NCBI RefSeq assembly: GCF_002943525.1
Contig: NZ_CP025394.1
Location: 992,001-1,056,000 of the forward strand
DNA: 64,000 nt
From: Kitasatospora sp. MMS16-BH015
GTDB lineage: Bacteria > Actinomycetota > Actinomycetes > Streptomycetales > Streptomycetaceae
Direction of reading: 5' to 3'
The notes below the pieces were generated by a model. That model had not been told where the DNA came from, did not search any database, and was given only the letters and a program-made list of their open reading frames with translations. Both the position numbers and the translations under genes were made by a program. Each line of letters starts with the position of its first letter. Position 1 is the stretch's first letter. Positions 46,901 to 53,656 of the stretch are shown in pieces.

Positions 46901-47758
46901 CAGCGGTGCCGGCCGGGAGTCCTGCTCATCCGCCGGGGCCTGCTCCCGCGGCACCCGGCCGACCGGACCGACAGGAGGACGCGGCGCATCCCACATGGTC
47001 GGCGCAGCGGCGGCCAGCACGGTGCGGCCCTGGCCGTCCACGGCCCGGATCGCGCCGGTGCGGTCGGCGGTCAGCGACAGGCCGTCGGCCTGGACCGGGA
47101 AGGCCAGCCGGTCGAGCTGCGGGTTGGCGGCGGCCTCACGGGACTTCACCACCAGGTCATGGTGGAAGCCGTCCAGATCGGCGTGCACCCGCAGGTCGAC
47201 GCCGGGCAGCACCTCGGCGTAGGTCGCGGTGTCACCCGCAAGCACAGGCGTCGGCAGGGGGTGCGGCCAGCCGAGCGTGATCATATGACCGTCCGTGCCG
47301 TACCGCACCAGCGGTGCGGTACCGCCTCCGGAGATGGTCAGGCCGCCCAGCGTGGCGCGCGGTGTGACACTACCGTCCGCGCGCCGCTCCAGAGTCGGAT
47401 CCGGCACCGTCCACACCCCGTTGTTGCGCACCCGGCGGGGCACCAGGGAGGATTCGACCGTATAGCCGCCGCCCGGCTCGGCGAAGACCTGGCGGCGCTC
47501 GGTGCGCTGGTCGAGGATCTCGACCCTACTGTGCTGGCGCCGGGCCGCCGCCTTCGCCGACGCACTGTCACCAGCCTCGGTGATGTGGGCCGCCGCCATG
47601 GTCGCGCCTGCGAGTGCGGCACTCGCTGGCGGCACCGCCAGCAGTGTCGCCAGCAACGCCACCACGGCGAGCACTGCTCCCGGCCCTCCCCTCCGGCTCA
47701 CTCGACGTACTCGTGCTCTGCTCGTACCCACCGCTGCGCGCTCCCAGCTCTCAGACAT
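40904..47758 (-). CDS. giant secreted protein with six LamG domains
   Basis: About 2284 residues. Signal segment (GAVLAVVALLATLLAVPPAS), an N-terminal beta-rich region (about 60-300), an ordered DNRLRE-like region (300-560), then six LamG/LamG-like jellyroll domains starting near 780, 990, 1210, 1420, 1650 and 1870 (SYSVSAWVNPD, SFTVSAWLKPD, SFGVSAWAKLD, SFTVSSWVYLN, SFSGALWAYRT, SVTVSSWVNLA). The last ~260 residues carry repeats of the type PLYRCYNSGNGDHWDS and HPIWRCVLKDFGNSHLDS. LamG folds bind carbohydrate or protein ligands. The ATG at 47758 (MSESWERAAVG) was chosen; the upstream frame extension looks non-coding. Confidence 0.87.
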   Translation of the reverse strand: MSESWERAAVGTSRARVRRVSRRGGPGAVLAVVALLATLLAVPPASAALAGATMAAAHITEAGDSASAKAAARRQHSRVEILDQRTERRQVFAEPGGGYTVESSLVPRRVRNNGVWTVPDPTLERRADGSVTPRATLGGLTISGGGTAPLVRYGTDGHMITLGWPHPLPTPVLAGDTATYAEVLPGVDLRVHADLDGFHHDLVVKSREAAANPQLDRLAFPVQADGLSLTADRTGAIRAVDGQGRTVLAAAAPTMWDAPRPPVGPVGRVPREQAPADEQDSRPAPLHEAKVGVELHGGAITLTPDRALLDAPGTRYPVVIDPDLAAPRNGWTMVQTGATASHWNGQGMDFLAPAGQRMFVGRIYGDSGVSRSLVQFDLPQDLFGAQVTDANLENIVNTWASSCAASSLEARQAPWIDGGTVMDSLPGDKNTYWPMSSTWVNSGGRPGCGGDNRSGINVLGLVTDRIARGDHFVSILLAAGDEDNGNLWKKFDENQVTLRVSYNHKPNSPNGLATDPPLPAPCRWCGGVSWYGAQAITLRANLSDPDGGDQVAPTWSVTGSSSGTTQPGDGAGAQGVRDHVLGLDGYDGQQVSWSVKSNDGRLDSDWAGGPAFRVERHEVAAPPTVSGSLYTPDNDWHGGPGIPDTFSFGPAGVGDIDHYLYGWSDPPTTQVDAVALGGGASAVLAPTGDGPRDLYVRSVNRSGHQSRTTAYHVYVRSGNGPLAQWPLNGNGKDTAYLGSRDATAHGTVSWRPGAVGAAVHLDDTTGYLTAPHTVRTDRSYSVSAWVNPDRPAAAGEALTAVAQEDSGPASAFYLGQRGSGWAMVLGKQDGTGAIAVAQSGDNTAQAQAWTHLTGVYDAGVGQVRLYVNGRIVSTAPVSGSWLSSGQLDIGRARFAGRPVDFFPGAIDEVKVYDRALSDAAVASLVAADNVQVGRWSFDEGSGSTASNAAPGGQAVVLTDGASFTADGAVGSALHLDGKTGQAASASGVLRTGGSFTVSAWLKPDRLAGPGGAITALSQDDANASGFYLQQRDGQWMFMMVNAAGTSTIAAPISGTAYPATPGIWTHVTGVYDAPAGKAYVYVNGRQAGVGNVTPGAAWNAGGPLVIGRARTTAGNVDWWPGSVDEVRAYSRALAPEEVQALVVGDNVAAGSWPLNGSSLDDSGRHRNGTVVGAPGYVPGPAGSTGSTATGISLDGVKDAVDVPNTVDTTKSFGVSAWAKLDHWANYPAVMAQDAGQIAGFNLEATADHRWAFCVATADTDNGPWTCATSDGPVSLNTWTHLAGVYDAAKGQLQLYLNGALAGAVAVTGPTIASAGKLHLGHGQWNATGVDFWPGAIAGAKVYTRPLFAAEVATLAGRDLNLVHDWPLTETTGGTAGDAAGSRPATLTGAAAFGPGRTGNALLLDGVNAAAASTGVDLRTDQSFTVSSWVYLNAKNPQGLDPAQLTAVSLDGSTGAKFRIGHLVDSDNAAFGAWIFDMPESDGGQVTKAAVSTKQTELNTWVHLVGVYDQAGKKLWLYVNGTRIGDGTLLNAWNAQGPLEIGRARVSGQSAQYWPGKVSDVRLYTGALDKDRISTLYASYPAQAAPEALPTPDGRWSFDEGQGTTAADTSGKGNTATLQAGASWIGGRKQSGVKLDGSSGWAETARPALDTTQSFSGALWAYRTAAPAGANQTMLAQDGDRVSTFLLQYNAPSGRWAVVLPSSDADNPGGVVVTSATPAAHDEWTHLAFSYDAAAHQVRLYVNGRLDAVQSGVSAPAVPSGRAGPLTIGRAKWNGTRCDFFGLALDEVRVFGRVLTEGEVRALHADVPAADGVDLRFDDAPGGSTAKDSSWRHDDLTLSRTGAALTGQGPVGGVLQLDGATGSGSTGQAGASLSDSVTVSSWVNLAKKDHTGTAVAQDGARVSAFALQYQASSDRWAFTVPAVDADGAARLSAVSDASPQSGSWTYLVGQYDYALRQLRLYVNGRLAGQRDGVVAPPIAGNLTVGRGKASGAPTDYFAGQLADVTVQTGVRGTADIAAQAAGPAPAGGQLGRYVDGAGRHYTTGDTGGHWQQSTAIPVGFRFDAALGMPAPAGAPNTRMLYSCRYQGGEFTSDQATCDGYEKIGALGSVYVTAPTDQPSLPLYRCYNSGNGDHWDSVHDNCDGIQGGAKELTLGFVRAYAMLSRYVQPTTWQHRSSIGGVPPRLTWEGPAGALPLTQLPGTQPLHSCLTTGGDVFSSTDPSCESTGATDLGIQGYLWTSAPAGLPSHPIWRCVLKDFGNSHLDSIQSTCEGQTMDRQLGYLLNDV

Positions 47759-47868
47759 GCTTTCAGGTCGTCGTGAGCCCTCGCCGCGCCGGCTGCGGCT
47801 CACCACGGCTCCCCTGCACGCGGAAGGTAGCGAGGCACGGCCGCCGATCGGCAGGGGCGGAAACGCGC

Positions 47869-47884
47869 TTGCCGAAATCGGCAA
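47869..47884. promoter_or_regulatory. TTGCCGA-aa-TCGGCAA dyad upstream of the LamG gene
   Basis: A perfect 7-bp inverted repeat with a 2-bp centre, 111 bp upstream of the LamG ATG, in the promoter region of the LamG-RHS locus. A candidate operator, possibly for the LuxR-type regulator at the end of the locus. Confidence 0.4.
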
Positions 47885-48049
47885 TGTGCTCGGCCGTACC
47901 TGGACGGACGGACAAGTCGATGCAGGCGCAGCACGCCGGTCGGGCAGGTGACCGCCATCGACCTCAACGGGCGCGCGGCCTCGACAGACGCAGCCTCACA
48001 CGTTGACTCTGCCGGGGATCGCGAAGGACAGGGCTCAAGTTCCGGGAGT

Positions 48050-48435
48050 CCGCAGGGCTTCGGTCGGGCGATGTCGTGCTCGTCCAGGAGGCTCTGGTAG
48101 GCGGGCGGAGGTCTCGGCGGCAGGGGTCCCTCACTGACGGGTCGACCGCTGGGCCGTTGGATGTCGACGGCGATGGCTGTGCGTACGTGTCGTCCGTGGG
48201 CTTTCGGTCAGCCTCGGTAGCGGCGGTGGCGCATGCCGTGTCTGCGGGTGAGCGCGTTGAGGGTGCCCTCGATGCCGGAGCGGATCGCATGGCGGGCCTG
48301 CCAGCCCGGCGCCTGCTGCTCGGCGCGGACACGGATCTGCAGGTCGCGGAGTTCTCTCGGGGAAGCCCACGTTCCGGGCGTCACTGAAGCCGGTGCAGCG
48401 GGGGCGGTCCGGACACGCGGTGACAGTGCTGCCCG
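48050..48435 (-). pseudogene. C-terminal remnant of an IS1182-like transposase
   Basis: In the order expected for an IS1182-type DDE transposase C-terminus: CPDRPRCTGFSD (zinc-finger-like Cys) in one frame, then after a frameshift SPRELRDLQIRVRAEQQAPG, HAIRSGIEGTLNALTRRHGM and RHRRYRG. An in-frame TGA (48208-48210) interrupts before PKAHGRHVRTAIAVDIQRPS and YQSLLDEHDIARPKP, the normal end. The DDE catalytic part is absent. At least one frameshift, one stop and a large 5' loss mark this as dead. Confidence 0.75.
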
Positions 48436-48521
48436 AGCACCTGCCGTAGGGCCTCGGCCCGCGGTCCGGGCCAGTAGGCCGGTGCGTGACAGCACGCTGA
48501 GCCCGGGGTCCTGCTCGACGT

Positions 48522-48903
48522 GAAAGATGTTGAGGGCGAGCCTCTGCGCGGTGCCCGCCTTCATCCGGGTGGAGCCGGTGATCACCTCGGGCCCGGTGGC
48601 GAGCAGCACGTGCAGGTCGGCGCGGGCGGCCGCCGGCGCGGCCGGGCCGCCCGAGAGCAGGGCGGCGGCGAGCGCGCCGAGGACGGACGGGGTGCGGCCG
48701 CTGGCGGTGACGCCGATGACCAGGTCGCCGACGACCGGCCGGTCGGGGTCGGCCGGGTCCGGGGCGGCGTCCTCGGCCTGCTCGGTGGCCGCCGGGCCGC
48801 CCGCCTGGTGGGCGAGCACGGTCTGCGGACCGACGCCGTAGGTCGGGCCGAGTTCCAGGGCGTCGCCGAGGGCGATCCGCCCGCCGGCGCCCGCCGTAGT
48901 AGT
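48522..48903 (-). pseudogene. murQ-like (N-acetylmuramic acid 6-phosphate etherase) SIS-domain remnant
   Basis: The frame contains GDLVIGVTASGRTPSVLGAL and LLATGPEVITGSTRMKAGTA followed by QRLALNIF, the two SIS-domain signatures of MurQ etherases. The 5' side reads GAGGRIALGDALELGPTYGV in this frame, with GRVHYYG in a neighbouring frame, so a frameshift splits the first SIS motif. The enzyme's N-terminus and C-terminal third are missing, and the fragment runs on into transposase sequence. Confidence 0.65.
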
Positions 48904-48914
48904 GCACCCGGCCG

Positions 48915-49008
48915 AGAAGGCGTACGGGGTGGCCCGGGTGGTCAGGGCCAGCCGCAGGTAGCGGCCGCTGCCGTGCAGGCCGGTGAGGTATTCGACAGCC
49001 GGCGGCAC
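48915..49008 (-). pseudogene. F5/8-type C (discoidin-like) domain scrap
   Basis: Residues VEYLTGLHGSGRYLRLALTT followed by RATPYAFS match the penultimate strands of discoidin/CBM32 domains (GRYVRL.LT.RAT.YGYSL). It joins directly to the murQ-like scrap. The identification rests on about 20 residues. Confidence 0.4.
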
Positions 49009-49038
49009 CCTCGCACTCGGCCGCCACCACCGGCGCCG

Positions 49039-49671
49039 CTAGAGCACCGGCCCGTCCGCCCGGTAGACCAGCAGGTAGCGCCAGAACAGCAGCCGCCGTA
49101 CCTTCGCCCCTGGCAGCAGCTCCGCCGCCGCCTGCCGGATCTCCGCCAGCGTCATGGTCGGCGGCCGCACCGGAGCCTGCACCGCCTCCGCCTCCGCCGC
49201 CGCTGCCGGCGCGCGCCGCAGCCGCTCAGCCGCCCAGACGGCCAGCCGCGCCGCCGCGTTGACCGGCACGGCCGCCAGGCTCCACGCCCAGTCCAGCCGG
49301 CTCCGCTCCGGGTAGCAGCCCAGCACCACCAGCACGCCCCCGGGCGCGAGCGCCTCCCGCAGCACCGTGACCGTCTCGAACGGCACATGGTGCAGGCTGG
49401 CCAGGCAGGAGATGAACTCGTAGCGCCTGCAAGGCAGTTCGGCCTCCCGAATGTCTGCCTGCCGGTACTGCGGGTTCGCCCCGCCGTCCGCCGCCCGGGC
49501 CGCCGCGATCACCTCGGCCGAGGGGTCGATCGCGTCCACGGCCACACCCAGCCCCGCGAGGCGGCGGGCGAACCGGCCCGTGCCGCAGCCGACGTCCAGC
49601 GCCGTCCGGCAGCCTCGGGGCAACTGGCGCACCAGCAGCCGGTGATAGTGGTCATTGTGATCGAAAGGCAT
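49039..49671 (-). CDS. class I SAM-dependent methyltransferase
   Basis: 210 residues from MPFDHNDHYHRLLVRQLP, with SAM motif I ALDVGCGTGRFARRLAG (about 24-40), motif II VAVDAIDPSAEVI, motif FISCLASLHHVPFETV and GGVLVVLGCYPE. A C-terminal part of about 80 residues (RPPTMTLAEIRQAAAELLPG, then RRLLFWRYLLVYR) is typical of small-molecule methyltransferases. Start chosen at 49671, where GGGGG precedes the ATG. Its 5' end overlaps the 3' end of the GNAT gene by 20 bp, so the two are translationally linked. Confidence 0.87.
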   Translation of the reverse strand: MPFDHNDHYHRLLVRQLPRGCRTALDVGCGTGRFARRLAGLGVAVDAIDPSAEVIAAARAADGGANPQYRQADIREAELPCRRYEFISCLASLHHVPFETVTVLREALAPGGVLVVLGCYPERSRLDWAWSLAAVPVNAAARLAVWAAERLRRAPAAAAEAEAVQAPVRPPTMTLAEIRQAAAELLPGAKVRRLLFWRYLLVYRADGPVL

Positions 49672-50224
49672 CCCCCGACCCTGCCACACCACCGATCACT
49701 CCTGCCCCATCACCCCCACCACTCCCACCGTCACGCACCATCCGCAGATTCGGCAGGCGCCCCCGCCAGAGCTCCCGCTCCCCGGTCGGCTCGAACCCGT
49801 ACCGCCGGTAGAACCGCACGGCCCGCTCGTTGTACTCGGTGACCCAGAGTGCCATCGGGTCACTCCCCGCCCAGGCCAGGAACTCGGCCATCAACCGGCC
49901 GCCGAGCCCACTGCCCTGGACTTCCTCGAGCAGGTACATCGGCCCGAGCGTGACCAACTCGCCCCGCAACCCGCAGATCACCCCGACGAGTCCGGTGCCG
50001 CGCCGCACCACCCGGCAGTACGAGACCTCGGGCTCGCGCTGCGCAGCCGCGATGAACTCCCGCCACTGGTCGATGCCTTCGGCCGTGGCGGCCGAGCCGC
50101 GCTGCTCCCGGATCCACTCCTCGTCGATGCCGGCCGCCGGGTGCGGATAAGTCTCCAGCCAGACCCGGAGCAGCAGCGGGCCGAGTTGCTCGGCGTCCGC
50201 CGGCCTGGGTGCGTCGATCATCAT
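49652..50224 (-). CDS. GNAT family N-acetyltransferase
   Basis: 190 residues. Acetyl-CoA binding motif A LGPMYLLEEVQGSGLGGRLM, followed by LWVTEYNERAVRFYRRYGFE, the usual GNAT strand-helix end. The Gly-rich tail (DGGSGGGDGAGVIGG) reads into the next gene's start and may be non-essential. Start placed at the ATG at 50224, with GAGG upstream; two other ATGs lie within 4 codons. Substrate unknown. Divergent from the MFS gene across a region with two dyads. Confidence 0.85.
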   Translation of the reverse strand: MMIDAPRPADAEQLGPLLLRVWLETYPHPAAGIDEEWIREQRGSAATAEGIDQWREFIAAAQREPEVSYCRVVRRGTGLVGVICGLRGELVTLGPMYLLEEVQGSGLGGRLMAEFLAWAGSDPMALWVTEYNERAVRFYRRYGFEPTGERELWRGRLPNLRMVRDGGSGGGDGAGVIGGVAGSGDAFRSQ

Positions 50225-50336
50225 GGTGGGCATCCTCGCCGATGGCCGGCCGTGCGGGCACCCGACTTCCGAGGTCGAGGGCGGCCACCTCGCCCGCGCG
50301 CCGGTCGTTCCGCGAGGCGACAGATCCTCGCATCAA

Positions 50337-50370
50337 CATGTGCATTCATGCGCACATGATGGCTATCATG
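50337..50370. promoter_or_regulatory. two overlapping dyads between the divergent GNAT and MFS genes
   Basis: CATGTGC and GCACATG are separated by 8 bp (50337-50358), and CATGAT and ATCATG by 4 bp (50355-50370). They share a CATG and lie about 60-90 bp upstream of the MFS start. The arrangement suits a dimeric repressor such as the nearby ArsR protein. Confidence 0.5.
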
Positions 50371-50428
50371 CCGCTACCGGACCCCACCGGGCCCGGCTAC
50401 CGGACCCCGCCGAGCCAGGACGGCCCGC

Positions 50429-51802
50429 ATGATCTCCGTACTGCGCCACCGCACCTACCGCCGCCTCTTCGCCGCCCAGGTGATCGCCCTGGTCGGCACC
50501 GGCCTGGCCACCGTGGCGCTCAGCCTGCTCGCCTACGACCTGGCCGGGGCCGACGCCGGCTCGGTGCTCGGCACGGCACTGGCGATCAAGATGGTCGCGT
50601 ACGTGGGCCTGGCGCCGGTGATCGGCGCGCTCGCCCACCGGCTGCCCCGGCGGACCCTGCTGGTGAGCGCCGACCTGATCCGGGCGGCGGTCGCGCTCAG
50701 CCTGCCGTTCGTCGGGCAGGTCTGGCAGGTGTACGTGCTGATCTTCCTGCTGCAGACCGCCTCGGCCGCGTTCACCCCCACCTTCCAGTCGGTGATCCCC
50801 GAACTCCTGCCGGAGGAGCGGGAGTACACCCAGGCGCTGTCGCTCTCCCGGCTCGCCTACGACCTGGAGAGCCTGTTCAGCCCGGCGCTGGCCGCCGCGC
50901 TGCTCACCCTGGTCGGCTACCACCAGCTCTTCCTCGGCACCGTGGTCGGCTTCCTCGCCTCGGCCGCCCTGGTGGTCTCCACCGCGCTGCCCCTGCCCCT
51001 CCCGCCGGCCCGGGCCGCAGGCGCGTACGCCAGGGCCACCGCCGGCACCCGGTTGTTCCTCGCCACCCCGCGGCTGCGCGCCCTGCTCGCGCTCGACCTG
51101 GCCGTGGCCGCCGCCGGGGCGGCGGTCACCGTCAACACCGTGGTCTACGTCCGCGACCACCTGCACCGGGCCGGCTCCGACGTGCCGCTCGCGCTCGGCG
51201 CGTACGGCGCGGGCTCGATGGTGACGGCGCTGCTGCTGCCCAGGGTGCTCGAACGGCGCGGCGACCGGTCGCTGATGCTGCCCGCCGCCTACACCGTGGC
51301 CGGGCTGCTCGGACTGCTCGCCGCCGCGTCCACCGCGCACGGCGGCGGCTGGCGCTGGCCGGCCCTGCTGGTCGCCTGGGCGGCGTTCGGCGCGGCCTGC
51401 TCGGTGATCCTCACCCCGACCGGGCGGCTGATCCGCCGCTCGGCCGCGCCGGCCGACCTGCCGGCCGCCTTCGCCGCGCAGTTCTCCCTCTCGCACGGCT
51501 GCTGGCTGCTCACCTACCCGCTGGCCGGCTGGCTCGGCGCCACGGCCGGCCTGCCCACCGCCGCCCTCACCCTGGGCCTGCTCGCGCTGGCCGCCGCCGT
51601 CCTGGCCACCCGGCTCTGGCCCGCCCAGGACACCGTGCAACTCCCCCACGTACACAGCACCTTGGACCACACCCACCCGCACCTCGCCGAGGCCGGCCCC
51701 GCCCGCCCGGCCACCGCCGCCCCCGGCGGCTGGCAGCACACCCACGACTACGTGATCGACGAACTCCACCGCCGATGGCCGGCCACCGGCCGGGCGGCCT
51801 GA
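50429..51802 (+). CDS. MFS transporter with His-rich C-terminal tail
   Basis: 457 residues, 12 predicted membrane helices, starting MISVLRHRTYRRLFAAQVIA and with the MFS motif-A-like ALAHRLPRRTLLVSADL. The C-terminal ~50 residues are cytoplasmic and His-rich (LPHVHSTLDHTHPHLAE, then WQHTHDYVIDELHRRW), which suggests metal-ion sensing or transport (Ni, Zn or Co). An ArsR-type repressor is convergent just downstream. Metal efflux is the most likely role, but drug export cannot be excluded. Confidence 0.87.
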   Translation: MISVLRHRTYRRLFAAQVIALVGTGLATVALSLLAYDLAGADAGSVLGTALAIKMVAYVGLAPVIGALAHRLPRRTLLVSADLIRAAVALSLPFVGQVWQVYVLIFLLQTASAAFTPTFQSVIPELLPEEREYTQALSLSRLAYDLESLFSPALAAALLTLVGYHQLFLGTVVGFLASAALVVSTALPLPLPPARAAGAYARATAGTRLFLATPRLRALLALDLAVAAAGAAVTVNTVVYVRDHLHRAGSDVPLALGAYGAGSMVTALLLPRVLERRGDRSLMLPAAYTVAGLLGLLAAASTAHGGGWRWPALLVAWAAFGAACSVILTPTGRLIRRSAAPADLPAAFAAQFSLSHGCWLLTYPLAGWLGATAGLPTAALTLGLLALAAAVLATRLWPAQDTVQLPHVHSTLDHTHPHLAEAGPARPATAAPGGWQHTHDYVIDELHRRWPATGRAA

Positions 51803-51867
51803 CCGCGAGTACGCCCCCTCGGCCGCGCGACCGGTACCCCCCTCAGTCGCACGGCCGGTACGGCCCG

Positions 51868-52230
51868 TCAGTCGTGCGGCGGGAGCGAACCGATCTGGTG
51901 GTCGGCCGCGTTGAGCACCTCGTCGACCAGCCGGCGCAGGTGGCCGTGCCGCAGCGCGTACACCACCCGCCGCCCCTCCTTCCGGGTCGAGACCAGCCCG
52001 GCCAGCCGGAGCTTGGCCAGGTGCTGGCTGACGGAGGGCCGGGCCGCCCCCGCCGCCTCGGTCAGCGTGGCCACGTCCGCCTCGCCCTGCCCCAGCCGCT
52101 CCACCAGCGCCAGCCGCGTCCGGTCAGCGAGCAGCGCGAGCATCCCGGCGGCCACCTCCAGGCGGTCCGCGCCGCCGGGCGCCTGCTGGTGCGAGTGGTG
52201 TGCATCTGCCATCGGGGCGCCGGTGCTCAT
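51868..52230 (-). CDS. ArsR/SmtB-family metalloregulator
   Basis: 120 residues. Winged helix-turn-helix ALLADRTRLALVERLGQGEA, ARPSVSQHLAKLRLAGLVST and RKEGRRVVYALRHGHL. The N-terminus contains HHSHQQAPGG and the last helix reads RHGHLRRLVDEVLNAADH, with His residues placed as in alpha-5 metal sites of SmtB/CzrA/NmtR proteins; no Cys is present. A Zn/Ni/Co sensor is inferred. Start at the ATG at 52230; a downstream ATG (MADAHH) 6 codons later is possible. It probably controls the convergent His-tailed MFS gene. Confidence 0.87.
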   Translation of the reverse strand: MSTGAPMADAHHSHQQAPGGADRLEVAAGMLALLADRTRLALVERLGQGEADVATLTEAAGAARPSVSQHLAKLRLAGLVSTRKEGRRVVYALRHGHLRRLVDEVLNAADHQIGSLPPHD

Positions 52231-52264
52231 CCCGCCATCGTAGAACCCGTCCCGGCCCACCCGG

Positions 52265-52307
52265 TTCCACTCACCGTACTGACTGTATATAGTCGATACG
52301 TACAGTC
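52265..52307 (+). promoter_or_regulatory. GntR/ABC operon promoter with overlapping operator
   Basis: TTCCAC (52265-52270) and TATAGT (52288-52293) have a 17-bp spacer and form a good -35/-10 pair. A dyad GACTGTA (52281-52287) and TACAGTC (52301-52307) with a 13-bp spacer brackets the -10 box, so a bound GntR dimer would block polymerase. Confidence 0.65.
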
Positions 52308-52327
52308 GACCCGAGACGGGGGCCTTG

Positions 52328-52714
52328 ATGCGCGTGGTGCTGTCCAACAGCTCCGGGGTGCCGCTCTACCAGCAGATCAAGGACCAGATCGGCACCGCCG
52401 TGCTGGCGGGCGAGCTCGCCGAGGGCGAGGCCCTGCCGTCGGTCCGGGCGCTCGCCCGCGATCTGCGGATCAGCATCATCACCACCACCCGCGCCTACGC
52501 CGAGCTGGCGGCGGACGGCTTCATCGCCACCGTCCCCGGCAAGGGCGCGTACGTGCTGCCGCTCGACACCGCGCTCGTCCGCGAGCAGCTGCTCCGCCAG
52601 GTCGAGGAGGGCCTCCAGAGCGCCCTGGACGCCGCCCGGCGGGCCGGGCTCGACCGCGCCGAACTCCTGGAGATCCTGGACGGGTTGCTGCTCTCCGAGC
52701 ACGAACGACACTGA
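52328..52714 (+). CDS. GntR family regulator, YtrA subfamily
   Basis: 128 residues: GVPLYQQIKDQIGTAVLAGE, LAEGEALPSVRALARDLRIS and TTTRAYAELAADGFIATVPG (winged helix), then a short C-terminal helix pair without a large ligand domain, as in YtrA regulators of ABC operons. Start at the ATG at 52328 (GGGGG upstream); the TTG one codon earlier is unlikely. It is followed by an ABC ATPase and permease, the classical Ytr-like order, and likely represses its own operon through the dyad over its promoter. Confidence 0.9.
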   Translation: MRVVLSNSSGVPLYQQIKDQIGTAVLAGELAEGEALPSVRALARDLRISIITTTRAYAELAADGFIATVPGKGAYVLPLDTALVREQLLRQVEEGLQSALDAARRAGLDRAELLEILDGLLLSEHERH

Positions 52715-52750
52715 ACCGACCGCAGTCGGCACCACGGGGAGGGACCACCG

Positions 52751-53656
52751 GTGCAGAGTGAACTCGCTTTCGCCCTGAGGGACGTGAGCACCACCGTGAG
52801 CAGCGGCTTCGCGCTGCGCGAGTTGAGCTTCGAACTGCCCACCGGCTACGTGATGGGCCTGATCGGGGCCAACGGGGCCGGCAAGACCAGCGCCATCCGC
52901 TGCCTGCTCGGCATCCGCGGGATCGACTCCGGCGAGATCGAGCTGCTCGGCCACCGGGTGCCCGGGCCGGTGGCCCTGCGCCAGGACGTGGGCGTGGTGC
53001 TCGACCACGGGTACCTGGTCGGCGACTGGCGGCTCGGCGAGGTCGAGCGGACGCTGCGACCCTTCTACGACCGCTGGGACGGCGACCGCTACCGGCAGCT
53101 GCTCGCCGAGTTCGACCTCGACCCGCGGGCCCGGGTCAAGGAGCTCTCCCGGGGCATGGCGATGAAGCTGATGATCGCCGTGGCCCTCTCGCACCGCGCC
53201 CGGCTGCTCGTGCTGGACGAGCCCACCAGTGGGCTCGACCCCGTGGCCCGCGACGAACTCGCGGGCATCATCGGCGAGTTCCTGCTCGACGAGGAGCACA
53301 GCGTGCTGTTCTCCACCCACATCACCACCGACCTGGACCGGATCGGCGACTACCTGACCCTGCTCCACGCCGGCCGGGTGGTCCGGTCCGGCCCCAAGGA
53401 GGAGATCATCGACTCCTACCGGGTGGTGCGGGGCGGTCCGGCGGACCTGCTCGACCTGGTCGGCGTCGAACTCATCGGCGCCCGGCGGACCTCGGCCGGC
53501 GTCCAGGCCCTGGTCAGCACCGAGGAGGCCGATCTCCTCGGCGACCGCGTGCTGGTGGAGGCCCCCACCCTGGACGAGATCGCCGTCCACATCGGCTCGC
53601 CCCAGCCGTGCTCCGCCGCCCCCGGTACGTCGGCCCGGGGCGGGGTGGCCGCATGA
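52751..53656 (+). CDS. ABC transporter ATP-binding protein (YtrB-like)
   Basis: 301 residues: Walker A GANGAGKTS (about 39-47), signature ELSRGMAMKLMIA (131-143) and Walker B RLLVLDEPTSGLDP (151-164), with a helical C-terminal extension after SVLFSTHITTDLDRIGDYL. Partner of the permease that follows and whose ATG overlaps its stop. GTG start after GGGGAGGGA. Such ABC exporters respond to cell-wall stress or antibiotics in other bacteria; the substrate is unknown here. Confidence 0.9.
   Translation: MQSELAFALRDVSTTVSSGFALRELSFELPTGYVMGLIGANGAGKTSAIRCLLGIRGIDSGEIELLGHRVPGPVALRQDVGVVLDHGYLVGDWRLGEVERTLRPFYDRWDGDRYRQLLAEFDLDPRARVKELSRGMAMKLMIAVALSHRARLLVLDEPTSGLDPVARDELAGIIGEFLLDEEHSVLFSTHITTDLDRIGDYLTLLHAGRVVRSGPKEEIIDSYRVVRGGPADLLDLVGVELIGARRTSAGVQALVSTEEADLLGDRVLVEAPTLDEIAVHIGSPQPCSAAPGTSARGGVAA

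Noticed and set aside
40979..47776. Two plus-strand open frames of more than 1000 codons opposite the LamG gene
   Set aside because: Shadows of the LamG gene; no domains, no ribosome sites, and composition typical of antisense reading.
48208..49008. A single 266-residue sugar-isomerase (SIS) protein
   Set aside because: The frame merges pieces of three unrelated families with frameshifts and lost ends; treated as pseudogenes.
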